A stretch of 64,000 nt of DNA from Clostridia bacterium. Lineage in GTDB: Bacteria > Bacillota > Clostridia > Oscillospirales > Acutalibacteraceae. Each line of letters starts with the position of its first letter. Positions within the stretch are counted from its first letter, which is position 1. The stretch is from positions 62,001-126,000 of the forward strand of contig JAFXDV010000007.1 in assembly GCA_017521125.1 (NCBI GenBank), written 5' to 3'. Under the pieces are notes generated by a model. It was not told where the DNA came from and did not search any database. It saw only the letters and a list, made by a program, of their open reading frames with translations. Position numbers and translations under genes: made by a program. Of this stretch, positions 15,832 to 22,262 are shown piece by piece.

Positions 15832-17496
15832 TTGTCAAAATTTTACCTTAAACCAAAATTTTTTTCGGTTATAAAAAAATATTCTGCACAGCAATTTTTA
15901 AATGACTGTATCGCAGGTGTCATAGTCGCAATTATCGCATTGCCTTTATCAATTGCGTTGGCGTTAGCTTCAGGCGTTGAACCTGTTTGCGGTATTTATA
16001 CGGCTATTGCGGCAGGCTTTTGTGTATCTCTTTTTGGTGGTAGCCGCATACAAATTGCAGGCCCCACTGCTGCCTTTGCTTCAATAGTTGCAGGGGTTGT
16101 TGCAACGCAAGGTATGGATGGCCTTTTTATTGCCACTATTATAGCCGGCATTTTCCTTATACTAATGGGTGTATTTCGCTTTGGCACACTTATTAAATTT
16201 ATACCTCACTCGATTATAACAGGTTTTACAGCCGGTATTGCGGTTACTATTGTTATTGGACAAATAAAAGATTTTGTAGGTATCAGTTATGCGGGCGGTA
16301 TCAAACCGGTTGAAACCTTAGAAAAAATAGAGGCTAACATAAGGTTTATGGATACAATGTCTTGGCAGGCTTTAGCGGTTGGATTGGTAAGCCTTGCAAT
16401 ACTGATTTTTTATCCTAGAATTGAAAAAAGAGTGCCTCCATCATTGGTAGCGGTTGTAGTAGGCGCATGTATGGTAGCCTTTTTGCCTGGATTCGAGCAA
16501 GGAGTATATACTATCCGTGACCTGTACACAATTCCTTCCGGACTTCCCCACGTAGATTTTGGCAGTATGAATTTCAGTTTTGATAAGATTTCTGCTGTTA
16601 TACCTGATGCATTTACTATTGCGATTCTTGCCGCCATAGAATCTCTTCTTTCCTGCATTGTTGCCGATGGTATGGTAAACTCCCATCATAACTCCAATGC
16701 GGAGCTGGTGGGACAGGGTATTGGTAATATAGCTTCGGTTTTCTTCGGAGGTATTCCTGCAACTGGAGCCATTGCAAGAACAGCAGCCAATGCGAAAAAT
16801 GGAGGCAAAACACCGGTTGCAGGTATGGTACATTCCATAGTCCTTCTTTTAATTCTTATGTTCCTTATGCCCTATGCAGGTCTTATTCCTATGCCGACTA
16901 TCGCAGCAATTCTCTTTATGGTCGCTTACAATATGAGCGAATGGAGAAAAATTGTCCGCACAGTAAAAATCGCACCCAAAAGCGATGTGTTTGTTCTTTT
17001 CACAACCTTAATTCTGACCGTGGTTTTCGACCTGGTTGTTGCTATCGGAATAGGAATGGTATTAACATCCATACTGTTTATGAAACGTATGAGTGAGGAA
17101 ACATCTGTTGACGGTTGGAAATATGTTGACCCTGAAACCGATGAGGATGCCATAGATTTAAAGGTTGTTCCAAAGGACGTACGAGTATATGAAATTACCG
17201 GACCTCTATTTTTCGGAGCGGCAGATAAAATTCCTAAAATTGTTCTCAGAGATTTTACACGTTGCTTAATTTTGCGTATGCGTGCGGTACCATCTCTTGA
17301 TTATACCGCACTTGATGCATTGGAGCACCTTTACAAAAAGTGCCAAAAGCGTGGAGTTCGACTTGTTTTCTCTCACGTAAACGAACAACCCCTTCAGGTT
17401 ATGTATAAATCAGGTTTTTACCAAAAGGTAGGCGAGGAAAACTTCTGTAGGCATATTGATGAAGCATTAGCAAAAGCAGGTAATATAAAAGCATAA
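15832..17496 (+). CDS. SulP family anion transporter with STAS domain
   Basis: 554-residue SLC26/SulP transporter, likely an uptake system for sulfate, bicarbonate or another anion. The N-terminal transporter domain (about 10-400) includes GVEPVCGIYTAIAAGFCVSL, a Gly-rich AGPTAAFASIV segment and the IESLLSCIVADGM helix. A cytoplasmic STAS domain follows (about 440-550) with PSLDYTALDALEHL. The start is TTG at 15832, supported by GGGAG about 10 bp upstream. The substrate is uncertain. No biosynthetic neighbour is informative. Confidence 0.92.
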   Translation: MSKFYLKPKFFSVIKKYSAQQFLNDCIAGVIVAIIALPLSIALALASGVEPVCGIYTAIAAGFCVSLFGGSRIQIAGPTAAFASIVAGVVATQGMDGLFIATIIAGIFLILMGVFRFGTLIKFIPHSIITGFTAGIAVTIVIGQIKDFVGISYAGGIKPVETLEKIEANIRFMDTMSWQALAVGLVSLAILIFYPRIEKRVPPSLVAVVVGACMVAFLPGFEQGVYTIRDLYTIPSGLPHVDFGSMNFSFDKISAVIPDAFTIAILAAIESLLSCIVADGMVNSHHNSNAELVGQGIGNIASVFFGGIPATGAIARTAANAKNGGKTPVAGMVHSIVLLLILMFLMPYAGLIPMPTIAAILFMVAYNMSEWRKIVRTVKIAPKSDVFVLFTTLILTVVFDLVVAIGIGMVLTSILFMKRMSEETSVDGWKYVDPETDEDAIDLKVVPKDVRVYEITGPLFFGAADKIPKIVLRDFTRCLILRMRAVPSLDYTALDALEHLYKKCQKRGVRLVFSHVNEQPLQVMYKSGFYQKVGEENFCRHIDEALAKAGNIKA

Positions 17497-17526
17497 TAAA
17501 AAACCGACCAATTGGTCGGTTTTTTT
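17497..17526 (+). terminator. Terminator of the SulP gene
   Basis: AAAAAACCGACC/GGTCGGTTTTTT hairpin with an AATT loop and a T-run. Confidence 0.87.
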
Positions 17527-17562
17527 GGTAAAAATAAAATAAAAATTTATTTATTTTTATTC

Positions 17563-17591
17563 TTGACATTTATATTTTATTATGGTATATT
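17563..17591 (+). promoter_or_regulatory. Promoter of tRNA-Thr
   Basis: Consensus TTGACA (17563-17568), 17-bp spacer, TATATT (17586-17591), 17 bp before the tRNA 5' end. Confidence 0.8.
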
Positions 17592-17603
17592 AGATAGGCG
17601 CTA

Positions 17604-17661
<58 letters not shown>

Positions 17662-17684
<23 letters not shown>

Positions 17685-17847
17685 TTTTTTATCAAGTCTT
17701 AAAACGGACTTGAAGCCTAAGAGGGCGAGCGCCGTTAAGAAAACAACACGGTGTGTTGTTTTTAGGTGCGAAGTGTGGAGTGGTCCCCACCACGTAACAC
17801 GGCAGACTTTCAAAGAAAGGATGCGTCCGTCCACCAGCTCCATTTTT
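17662..17847 (+). repeat. tRNA-3'-end mimic element A (cognate to tRNA-Thr)
   Basis: Downstream of tRNA-Thr there is first an 11-bp inverted copy of its T-arm (ACGGACTTGAA, 17704-17714, complementary to 17662-17672). Next is a perfect 10-bp hairpin AAAACAACAC-GGT-GTGTTGTTTT (17740-17762) preceded by GCCGTTAAG. Last is a 23-bp direct copy of the tRNA 3' end, including CCA and T-run (17825-17847, identical to 17667-17689). No tRNA body precedes the copy. Confidence 0.75.
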
Positions 17848-17857
17848 AATTTAATAT

Positions 17858-17943
<86 letters not shown>

Positions 17944-17951
17944 AAACAATG

Positions 17952-17978
17952 AACCGACCCAACAGGGTCGGTTTTTTG
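17952..17978 (+). terminator. Terminator after tRNA-Tyr
   Basis: AACCGACCC/GGGTCGGTT stem with an AACA loop and a run of T. Confidence 0.87.
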
Positions 17979-17996
17979 TTTTGGTCACCAAAAGAA

Positions 17997-18139
17997 GGTG
18001 GATTCGAAAGGCCGTTAAGAAAACAGTCCGGCGGACTGTTTTTAGGCCGTGGGATTGTACCGTTCTACCGCCTTGTACCGAAACTCGCAGTCGAGAACAA
18101 ACTACCGCACTGTACAGCAACCACCTTCCCCCACCAAAA
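17997..18139 (+). repeat. tRNA-3'-end mimic element B (cognate to tRNA-Tyr)
   Basis: Same architecture as element A. It has a 12-bp inverted copy of the tRNA-Tyr T-arm (GGTGGATTCGAA, 17997-18008, complementary to 17921-17932). Then comes GCCGTTAAG and the perfect hairpin AAAACAGTCC-GGC-GGACTGTTTT (18020-18042). It ends with a degenerate tRNA-Tyr 3' end with CCA (18121-18139, 17 of 19 bases match). GAAGGTGG (17994-18001) also pairs with CCACCTTC (18121-18128), closing the element as a large foldback. Confidence 0.72.
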
Positions 18140-18167
18140 ATCCTCGTACGATAGTACGGGGATTTTT
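18136..18167 (+). terminator. Strong hairpin after mimic element B
   Basis: AAAAATCCTCGTAC/GTACGGGGATTTTT stem (one G-T wobble) with a GATA loop, bidirectional T-runs. Confidence 0.75.
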
Positions 18168-18322
18168 ACTTATTACCTCTTACCTCTTACTTCTTCACTT
18201 TTACCTCATACATTTGTATACTCGGATTTTTGGGAAGTAAAAAGTAATAGGTAAGAAGCTAGGTGTCTGCTTCGCAGACGAAATATAAAAATCTCCGTCA
18301 AGATGGATTCGAACGACCGAAA
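18168..18322. repeat. Palindromic filler ending in an inverted T-arm-like sequence
   Basis: The left half is built from TTACCTCTTACTTCTT-type repeats (18168-18207) and the right half from AAGTAAAAAGTAATAGGTAAGAAG (18235-18258), its approximate reverse complement. GTCTGC/GCAGAC makes a small hairpin around 18264-18279. It ends with CAAGATGGATTCGAACGACC (from 18299), whose TGGATTCGAAC is the reverse complement of the tRNA-Tyr T-arm. No gene is seen from 17944 to 18381. Confidence 0.55.
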
Positions 18323-18381
18323 TTGTGATACACTTGATTAAATTATAGTTTTTTAGTATAATGAAAAGAGAGGTGAAATAA

Positions 18382-19629
18382 ATGAAAAAACAGATTATAG
18401 ATGTAATAGAGGCAAGCAAAGATGCAATTATTGCTTGCGGTGAGTATATTTTGAACAATCCCGAGTTAGGATTTAAAGAATACAAAACAAGCGAGTACGT
18501 AAAACAGGAATTCAAGAAATTGGGTATTTCTTATAAAGAGAATTTAGCCGTCACCGGCGTAATGGGCGTGGTGGGAAACCCTGATGCAGATGTGAATATT
18601 TGCGTGATCGGGGAAATGGATGCTGTTAAATGCTATGAACACCCCTATGCTGACTCAGTTACGGGTGCCGCTCACGCTTGCGGTCATAATGCGCAGATTG
18701 CACAAATGATCGGTGCGGCTTACGGTATAGTAAAAAGCGGCATTCTTAACGAGTGCAACTGTAAAATTACCTTTTTAGCAGTTCCTGCAGAGGAGTTTGT
18801 TGAACTGGATTTTCGCAAACGTCTGGTTGACGACGGCACCATTACATATATGTCGGGTAAGCAGGAATTGATACATCTTGGCGTTTTTGATGATATCGAT
18901 GTTGCTATGATGATTCACGCTCACGCTTTAACACCGCAGCCGCGTTTATATATGCTCGGTTCAAGCCTTGGCTTTGAGGCAAGGCAAATAACCTTTTTAG
19001 GAAAGTCGGCTCACGGAAGCGAGCCATGGAATGGTATCAATGCACTTGATGCCGCGGTTATGACCATTAACGCTATTAATGCAAATCGCTCTACCTTCAA
19101 GGATTCTGACAGGGTACGGATTCATCCGATTATTTCAAATGGCGGCGATTTGGTAAACGTTATACCGGATAAAGCGGTAATTGAGACATACGTCCGTGCA
19201 GGCAATATTTCGGCACTGACCGATGCTTGCAGCAAGGTAGACAATGCGTCAAAAGCAGGTGCTATCGCACTAGGTGCGAACTGCTCTATTGAAAATATTA
19301 AAGGCTACGCCCCGTTAATACAGGACGAAAATCTTTCAAAGGTTTTCGAGGATAATGCGCTTATGTTCTTAAACTCGGGAGACATTGGTCATCATCAGGA
19401 TATGACGGGTTCTACCGATATGGGAGACGTAAGTAATATCATACCGGCAATACAACCTACTATCGGTGGGTTTGACGGTGCGTTACATAGCAAGGAATTT
19501 TCAATCGTTGATAAAGAATTTGTTTATGTGACCGCTTCAAAGATATTGGCGTGTACCGTTTACGATTTAATAAAAGATAACGCCGCAAAGGCCAGAGAAA
19601 TAAAACAAAATTTTAAAAAAGGCATCTAA
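18382..19629 (+). CDS. M20 family amidohydrolase/peptidase
   Basis: 415-residue zinc-dependent amidohydrolase of the M20/HipO-like family, which removes acyl or amino-acid groups from small amides. Metal-site motifs are AHACGHNAQIAQM (about 91-103; the usual CGHD is CGHN here), VPAEEF (about 136-141) and MMIHAHAL, with HSKEF near the C-terminus. A lid/dimerisation domain begins about residue 195 (ITFLGKSAHGSEPWNGINAL). The start is supported by AGAGAGGTGA. It stands alone between repeat arrays; 21-bp copies of the tRNA-Tyr 3' end lie on both sides, so it may be part of a transferred segment. Confidence 0.85.
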   Translation: MKKQIIDVIEASKDAIIACGEYILNNPELGFKEYKTSEYVKQEFKKLGISYKENLAVTGVMGVVGNPDADVNICVIGEMDAVKCYEHPYADSVTGAAHACGHNAQIAQMIGAAYGIVKSGILNECNCKITFLAVPAEEFVELDFRKRLVDDGTITYMSGKQELIHLGVFDDIDVAMMIHAHALTPQPRLYMLGSSLGFEARQITFLGKSAHGSEPWNGINALDAAVMTINAINANRSTFKDSDRVRIHPIISNGGDLVNVIPDKAVIETYVRAGNISALTDACSKVDNASKAGAIALGANCSIENIKGYAPLIQDENLSKVFEDNALMFLNSGDIGHHQDMTGSTDMGDVSNIIPAIQPTIGGFDGALHSKEFSIVDKEFVYVTASKILACTVYDLIKDNAAKAREIKQNFKKGI

Positions 19630-19648
19630 ATGGTTCGGAACAGCCAAA
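19629..19648 (+). repeat. 20-bp repeat AATGGTTCGGAACAGCCAAA, copy 1
   Basis: Identical to 21976-21995. The similarity extends upstream through GGCATC(A)TAA, so in this copy the repeat includes the stop codon of the M20 gene. Both copies immediately precede a rho-independent terminator. Confidence 0.7.
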
Positions 19649-19652
19649 TTAG

Positions 19653-19684
19653 AAGAGTACCACCGTAAGGTTGGTGCTCTTTTA
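19653..19684 (+). terminator. Terminator of the M20 gene
   Basis: AAGAGTACCA.../...TTGGTGCTCTT imperfect stem followed by TTTAATTTTT. Confidence 0.65.
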
Positions 19685-19695
19685 ATTTTTGGCTT

Positions 19696-19796
19696 AGAGG
19701 GTGAGATGAGAACAGCACGGCTTTCAGCAGAAAGCAAAAAACAGTCCAGTGGACTGTTTTTTAGTGCGCGGCTTGCGAATCCACCCTCTCCCACCA
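19696..19796 (+). repeat. tRNA-3'-end mimic element C
   Basis: Third element of the family. AGAGGGTG (19696-19703) is the inverted arm. The perfect 12-bp hairpin AAAAAACAGTCC-AGT-GGACTGTTTTTT occupies 19736-19762. A 21-bp copy identical to the tRNA-Tyr 3' end with CCA is at 19776-19796 (same as 17923-17943). No tRNA gene precedes it; the M20 gene does. Confidence 0.72.
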
Positions 19797-19797
19797 G

Positions 19798-19829
19798 AAA
19801 AAGACGATTGCTTTCGCAATCGTCTTTTT
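19798..19829. terminator. Strong bidirectional hairpin after mimic element C
   Basis: AAAAAGACGATTGC/GCAATCGTCTTTTT perfect stem, loop TTTC. It occupies the same relative position as the 18136-18167 hairpin after element B. Confidence 0.8.
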
Positions 19830-19830
19830 C

Positions 19831-20001
19831 AGTTATATTCGCCTTGCGGCGAGTTATATTGCTACGCAGTGATATTCGGCTAACGCCGAGTGATATTGGG
19901 CTTCGCCCAGTTTTATGGCGAATATAATATCACTTCTGCGTAAGCAGAAATATCACTTTCACGAAGTGAAAATATCACTGTGCCGTAGGCACAATATCAC
20001 T
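19831..20001. repeat. Palindromic array of small hairpins spaced by AGTGATATT / AATATCACT
   Basis: The left half has spacers AGTTATATT (19831, 19852) and AGTGATATT (19868, 19889) alternating with different GC-rich hairpins (CGCCTTGCGGCG, CGGCTAACGCCG, GGGCTTCGCCC). The right half has AATATCACT (19926, 19949, 19971, 19993) alternating with TCTGCGTAAGCAGA, TTCACGAAGTGAA and GTGCCGTAGGCAC. Left and right spacers are reverse complements, and TTATATTCGCC (19833-19843) pairs exactly with GGCGAATATAA (19917-19927). The unit spacers are constant while the hairpins vary. Confidence 0.8.
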
Positions 20002-20012
20002 AAAAATTAGGA

Positions 20013-20035
20013 CAAGATGGATGCGAACCGCCGAA
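20013..20035 (+). repeat. Inverted T-arm-like sequence, second copy
   Basis: CAAGATGGATGCGAACCGCC plus GAA matches the sequence at 18299-18321 at 20 of 23 positions. In both places it closes a block that starts with a tRNA-3'-end copy and a strong hairpin. Confidence 0.6.
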
Positions 20036-20040
20036 GTAAA

Positions 20041-20085
20041 AAAAGGGCAGATTTAGTGATTTAATCTCTCTAAATCAGCCCTTTT
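20041..20085 (-). terminator. Terminator of the 21270-20087 operon
   Basis: AAAAGGGC-A-GATTTAG pairs with CTAAATC-A-GCCCTTTT around a 13-nt loop, directly downstream of the minus-strand stop at 20087. Confidence 0.75.
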
Positions 20086-20086
20086 T

Positions 20087-20905
20087 CTATCTGTTTTTAT
20101 CTTTCAATCTTGCCTTTGCTTCCTCTACAGTTTCGCCGTCTTTTGTGAGGTAGGCATCGACAAACTTATCTTCGAGCTTTGTGTAACCACCTACAACCCC
20201 TTGTTCAATTTTTTTGTAGCCTTCTACCACACCTTTTTCAATTTTTTTGTAACCGCCGGTTACTGCTTCGGCGATTTTTTCATTTGCCTTTACAATTTTT
20301 GATTTAGCCATATCTGTATATTTTCCTCCAATCAGATTGATTCCAAGAAGCAGTACAACAATCCAAACTGCTGTTCCCGTAAATATGTTTAGTAATAAGA
20401 TTTCCGCCGCTTCCATACCCGGAAAGGACACGAGCATTGATCTTTGCATTGTGTAAATGGAAACACACGCATCAGCGAGTGATATATTACGGAGTGTTTT
20501 TAGCACTGGAGAAGCGGAACGCTTTGCTTTCACCATACCAATAATTGAAATAGTGGTTTTAGTGAATGTGTATGTGGCAATGGTGATCATTACAATTTCA
20601 TGAAAGGCGGTGCCTCTGTCTTTAATAGCAGACATTATGTTTACGCCTACTATGCAGAACGAAAGCACAACCAATAAAATTCCCGTAATGCGCCGTGCAA
20701 AAAGCTCGGTATCATAACTGCCATTTGCTTTTCGTCTGACCTGCAACACAGAAAACCTTGTGATTGCAAGCACGGTATAATATGCACCTACTGTAATAAA
20801 CCACCACGAAGGGTTAAGAAAACCTATAATACAGTTGCCAAGCGCATAAGCAACATTAAACGCAAGACTTGTATAAGGGCTTTTTACAAGATTTAGTACC
20901 TTCAT
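20087..20905 (-). CDS. Membrane protein with C-terminal GYKKIE-type repeats, unknown function
   Basis: 272 residues, not recognised. Five or six hydrophobic segments occupy roughly residues 12-50, 75-105, 110-125 and 165-195. The cytoplasmic-looking tail (about 205-260) carries three near-repeats of about 12 residues: TGGYKKIEKGV, VEGYKKIEQGV, VGGYTKLEDKF. It ends in a charged GETVEEAKARLKD segment. Its ATG overlaps the stop of the upstream small membrane protein, so the pair is coupled, and a divergent TetR regulator suggests inducible expression. Confidence 0.6.
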   Translation of the reverse strand: MKVLNLVKSPYTSLAFNVAYALGNCIIGFLNPSWWFITVGAYYTVLAITRFSVLQVRRKANGSYDTELFARRITGILLVVLSFCIVGVNIMSAIKDRGTAFHEIVMITIATYTFTKTTISIIGMVKAKRSASPVLKTLRNISLADACVSIYTMQRSMLVSFPGMEAAEILLLNIFTGTAVWIVVLLLGINLIGGKYTDMAKSKIVKANEKIAEAVTGGYKKIEKGVVEGYKKIEQGVVGGYTKLEDKFVDAYLTKDGETVEEAKARLKDKNR

Positions 20906-21270
20906 TTGATTCCTTTAATCATCGGAATGAGAGCAATCAGCATAATGATACCAAGAAGTCCTACGAGTGTGCCCAAAATAATTTGCTCCCACACAAGGCA
21001 CATACACATACCTGCACCAAGCACCAAAGAAGCACTGATGGCGTAAATAGTACGGAACAGATTTTTACCACTCATTTTCGGCAGCTTCTTGTTTTCCATC
21101 TTGCACCAGATAAGTGCCGTGATTATGCTAAGCACGATACCGACAGCACCGAAAATGATACCTTCTGTGAAGGCGTTCCATTCCGGCAGAAGTGCCATAC
21201 ACATACCGAGCGCGAAAAGCACTCCACTTACAGTTCCTAATATCAATGCAACAAAACTACTCTTTTTCAT
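20902..21270 (-). CDS. Small four-helix membrane protein, unknown function
   Basis: 122 residues with four hydrophobic segments (about 5-28, 36-55, 75-95, 98-118). The start at 21270 is chosen because AAGGAG lies 8 bp upstream; the longer frame to 21573 has no ribosome site and crosses the divergent promoter region. It overlaps the 20087-20905 gene by 4 bp. It may form a membrane complex with that protein under TetR control; no specific function can be assigned. Confidence 0.6.
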   Translation of the reverse strand: MKKSSFVALILGTVSGVLFALGMCMALLPEWNAFTEGIIFGAVGIVLSIITALIWCKMENKKLPKMSGKNLFRTIYAISASLVLGAGMCMCLVWEQIILGTLVGLLGIIMLIALIPMIKGIK

Positions 21271-21292
21271 CTTAAAATCTCCTTTCATTAAA

Positions 21293-21416
21293 CCAACACT
21301 TGTGCTTTTATTGCATTTATAGTATAATATTTTTGCCAAAGCAAAACAATCAACAATTAGACGACAAGTGTTGGAATAAAAGAAAATGCGGCCATCAGTT
21401 TTGTCATAAGCGTTGG
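21293..21416. promoter_or_regulatory. Divergent promoter/operator region with three CCAACACTTGT-type boxes
   Basis: CCAACACTTGT (21293-21303) is the exact inverse of ACAAGTGTTGG (21364-21374). A third, diverged box ATAAGCGTTGG lies at 21406-21416, just before the tetR-like start. A minus-strand promoter TTGTTT (21349-21344), 17 bp, TATACT (21326-21321) lies between the first two, so regulator binding at both would bracket it. Confidence 0.6.
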
Positions 21417-21433
21417 AATAATGGGGGATTGTT

Positions 21434-21952
21434 ATGAACGTAAAGAACAACAAGCGGCGCAGAGAGTCGCAAGAAAAAATCGAACGGGCGTTTATAGAAC
21501 TGCTACAAACCCGTGAAATTAAGGACATTACCGTTTCAGATCTTATTAAAATGACAGGGTTGAATCGTAGCACATTCTACGCAAACTACATTGATATATT
21601 CGATCTTGCCGATAAAACGAGAGAAAAACTTGAAAATGAGTTCAGCAATCTGTTTGCTGATTACGATTATTTCAATGAGCGCACAGGTGCGCTGAAGATG
21701 TTCAAACATGTTAAAGAAAACCAAATTTTCTATAAAACGTATTTTAAGTTGTGTTATGATGACAAGCACCTTGTTTCGATATATGATACAAGGCGAGCAG
21801 AAAAAGAACACATAGATAGTAACATCAAATATCATATTGAATTTTTCAGAAACGGTCTTAATGCTATTATTAAAATGTGGCTTGCCGGTGGTTGTCAGGA
21901 ATCGCCGGAAGATATGGCGAAGGTCTTAAAGCAAGAATATAGAGGTCGATAA
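21434..21952 (+). CDS. TetR/AcrR family transcriptional regulator
   Basis: 172 residues. The N-terminal helix-turn-helix (residues about 10-55) reads ERAFIELLQTREIKDITVSD then LIKMTGLNRSTFYANYIDIF, the typical TetR recognition helix. The C-terminal ligand domain is helical and ends with a WLAGGCQESPEDMA segment common in the small Firmicutes subgroup. It is divergent from the two membrane-protein genes. Repeated ACAAGTGTTGG boxes in the shared region are the likely operators for autoregulation and for repression of the neighbours. Confidence 0.85.
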   Translation: MNVKNNKRRRESQEKIERAFIELLQTREIKDITVSDLIKMTGLNRSTFYANYIDIFDLADKTREKLENEFSNLFADYDYFNERTGALKMFKHVKENQIFYKTYFKLCYDDKHLVSIYDTRRAEKEHIDSNIKYHIEFFRNGLNAIIKMWLAGGCQESPEDMAKVLKQEYRGR

Positions 21953-21975
21953 GTATTAAAACAAAGTGGCATCAT

Positions 21976-21995
21976 AATGGTTCGGAACAGCCAAA
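21976..21995 (+). repeat. 20-bp repeat AATGGTTCGGAACAGCCAAA, copy 2
   Basis: Exact repeat of 19629-19648, preceded by GGCATCAT in place of GGCATCTA. With copy 1 it brackets the 2.3-kb segment holding mimic element C, the hairpin array, the membrane pair and tetR. Confidence 0.7.
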
Positions 21996-22000
21996 ACAGG

Positions 22001-22028
22001 ACACCGCCAAATGGCGGTGTTTTTGTTT
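22001..22028 (+). terminator. Terminator after the TetR gene
   Basis: ACACCGCC/GGCGGTGT stem, AAAT loop, TTTTTGTTTT tail. Confidence 0.85.
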
Positions 22029-22094
22029 TATAACTGCCTGATTTGAGTGGCAAAAATAATAGCAACTATCAAAGAAAAACAAGGCATTAAATTT

Positions 22095-22129
22095 GATGTA
22101 ATGATTTATCATTACATCTTTTTAATTTT
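22095..22129 (+). terminator. Second hairpin with T-tract before the polysaccharide operon
   Basis: Perfect 11-bp stem GATGTAATGAT/ATCATTACATC with a 2-nt loop (effectively larger after fraying), followed by TTTTTAATTTT. It insulates the polysaccharide operon from upstream transcription. Confidence 0.7.
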
Positions 22130-22130
22130 C

Positions 22131-22159
22131 TTGAATTTAGCGCAAATTTATGGTAAAAT
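22131..22159 (+). promoter_or_regulatory. Likely promoter of the polysaccharide operon
   Basis: TTGAAT (22131-22136), 17-bp spacer, TAAAAT (22154-22159), about 100 bp before the first start codon. The 100-nt leader contains no c-di-GMP riboswitch consensus that I can recognise. Confidence 0.6.
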
Positions 22160-22262
22160 AGGAAAAAGTATGCCTAAAATCATGTATGTGTGTTGAATGA
22201 AGAAATTTGTCCGAAAAAAGTTCAACATAAATTTATTCACTGTAGAAAGAAGATGTATTTAA

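Noticed and set aside
18301..18322. Minus-strand tRNA fragment gene
   Set aside because: Only an isolated T-arm-like stretch is present; acceptor, D-arm and anticodon arm are missing.
19706..19927. 73-codon open frame across mimic element C and the hairpin array
   Set aside because: It encodes only repeat-derived sequence, again with a NPPSPTRK artefact from the tRNA 3'-end copy.
19831..20001. CRISPR array
   Set aside because: The constant element is 9 bp and the variable parts are self-complementary hairpins; there is also inversion at the centre and no cas gene in the window.
20902..21573. 223-residue version of the small membrane protein
   Set aside because: The extra 101 codons cross the divergent promoter/operator region and the tetR start; a good ribosome site supports 21270.
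22160..22262. c-di-GMP riboswitch before the diguanylate cyclase gene
   Set aside because: The leader is short and A/T-rich and lacks the conserved GEMM-I or GEMM-II core sequences.
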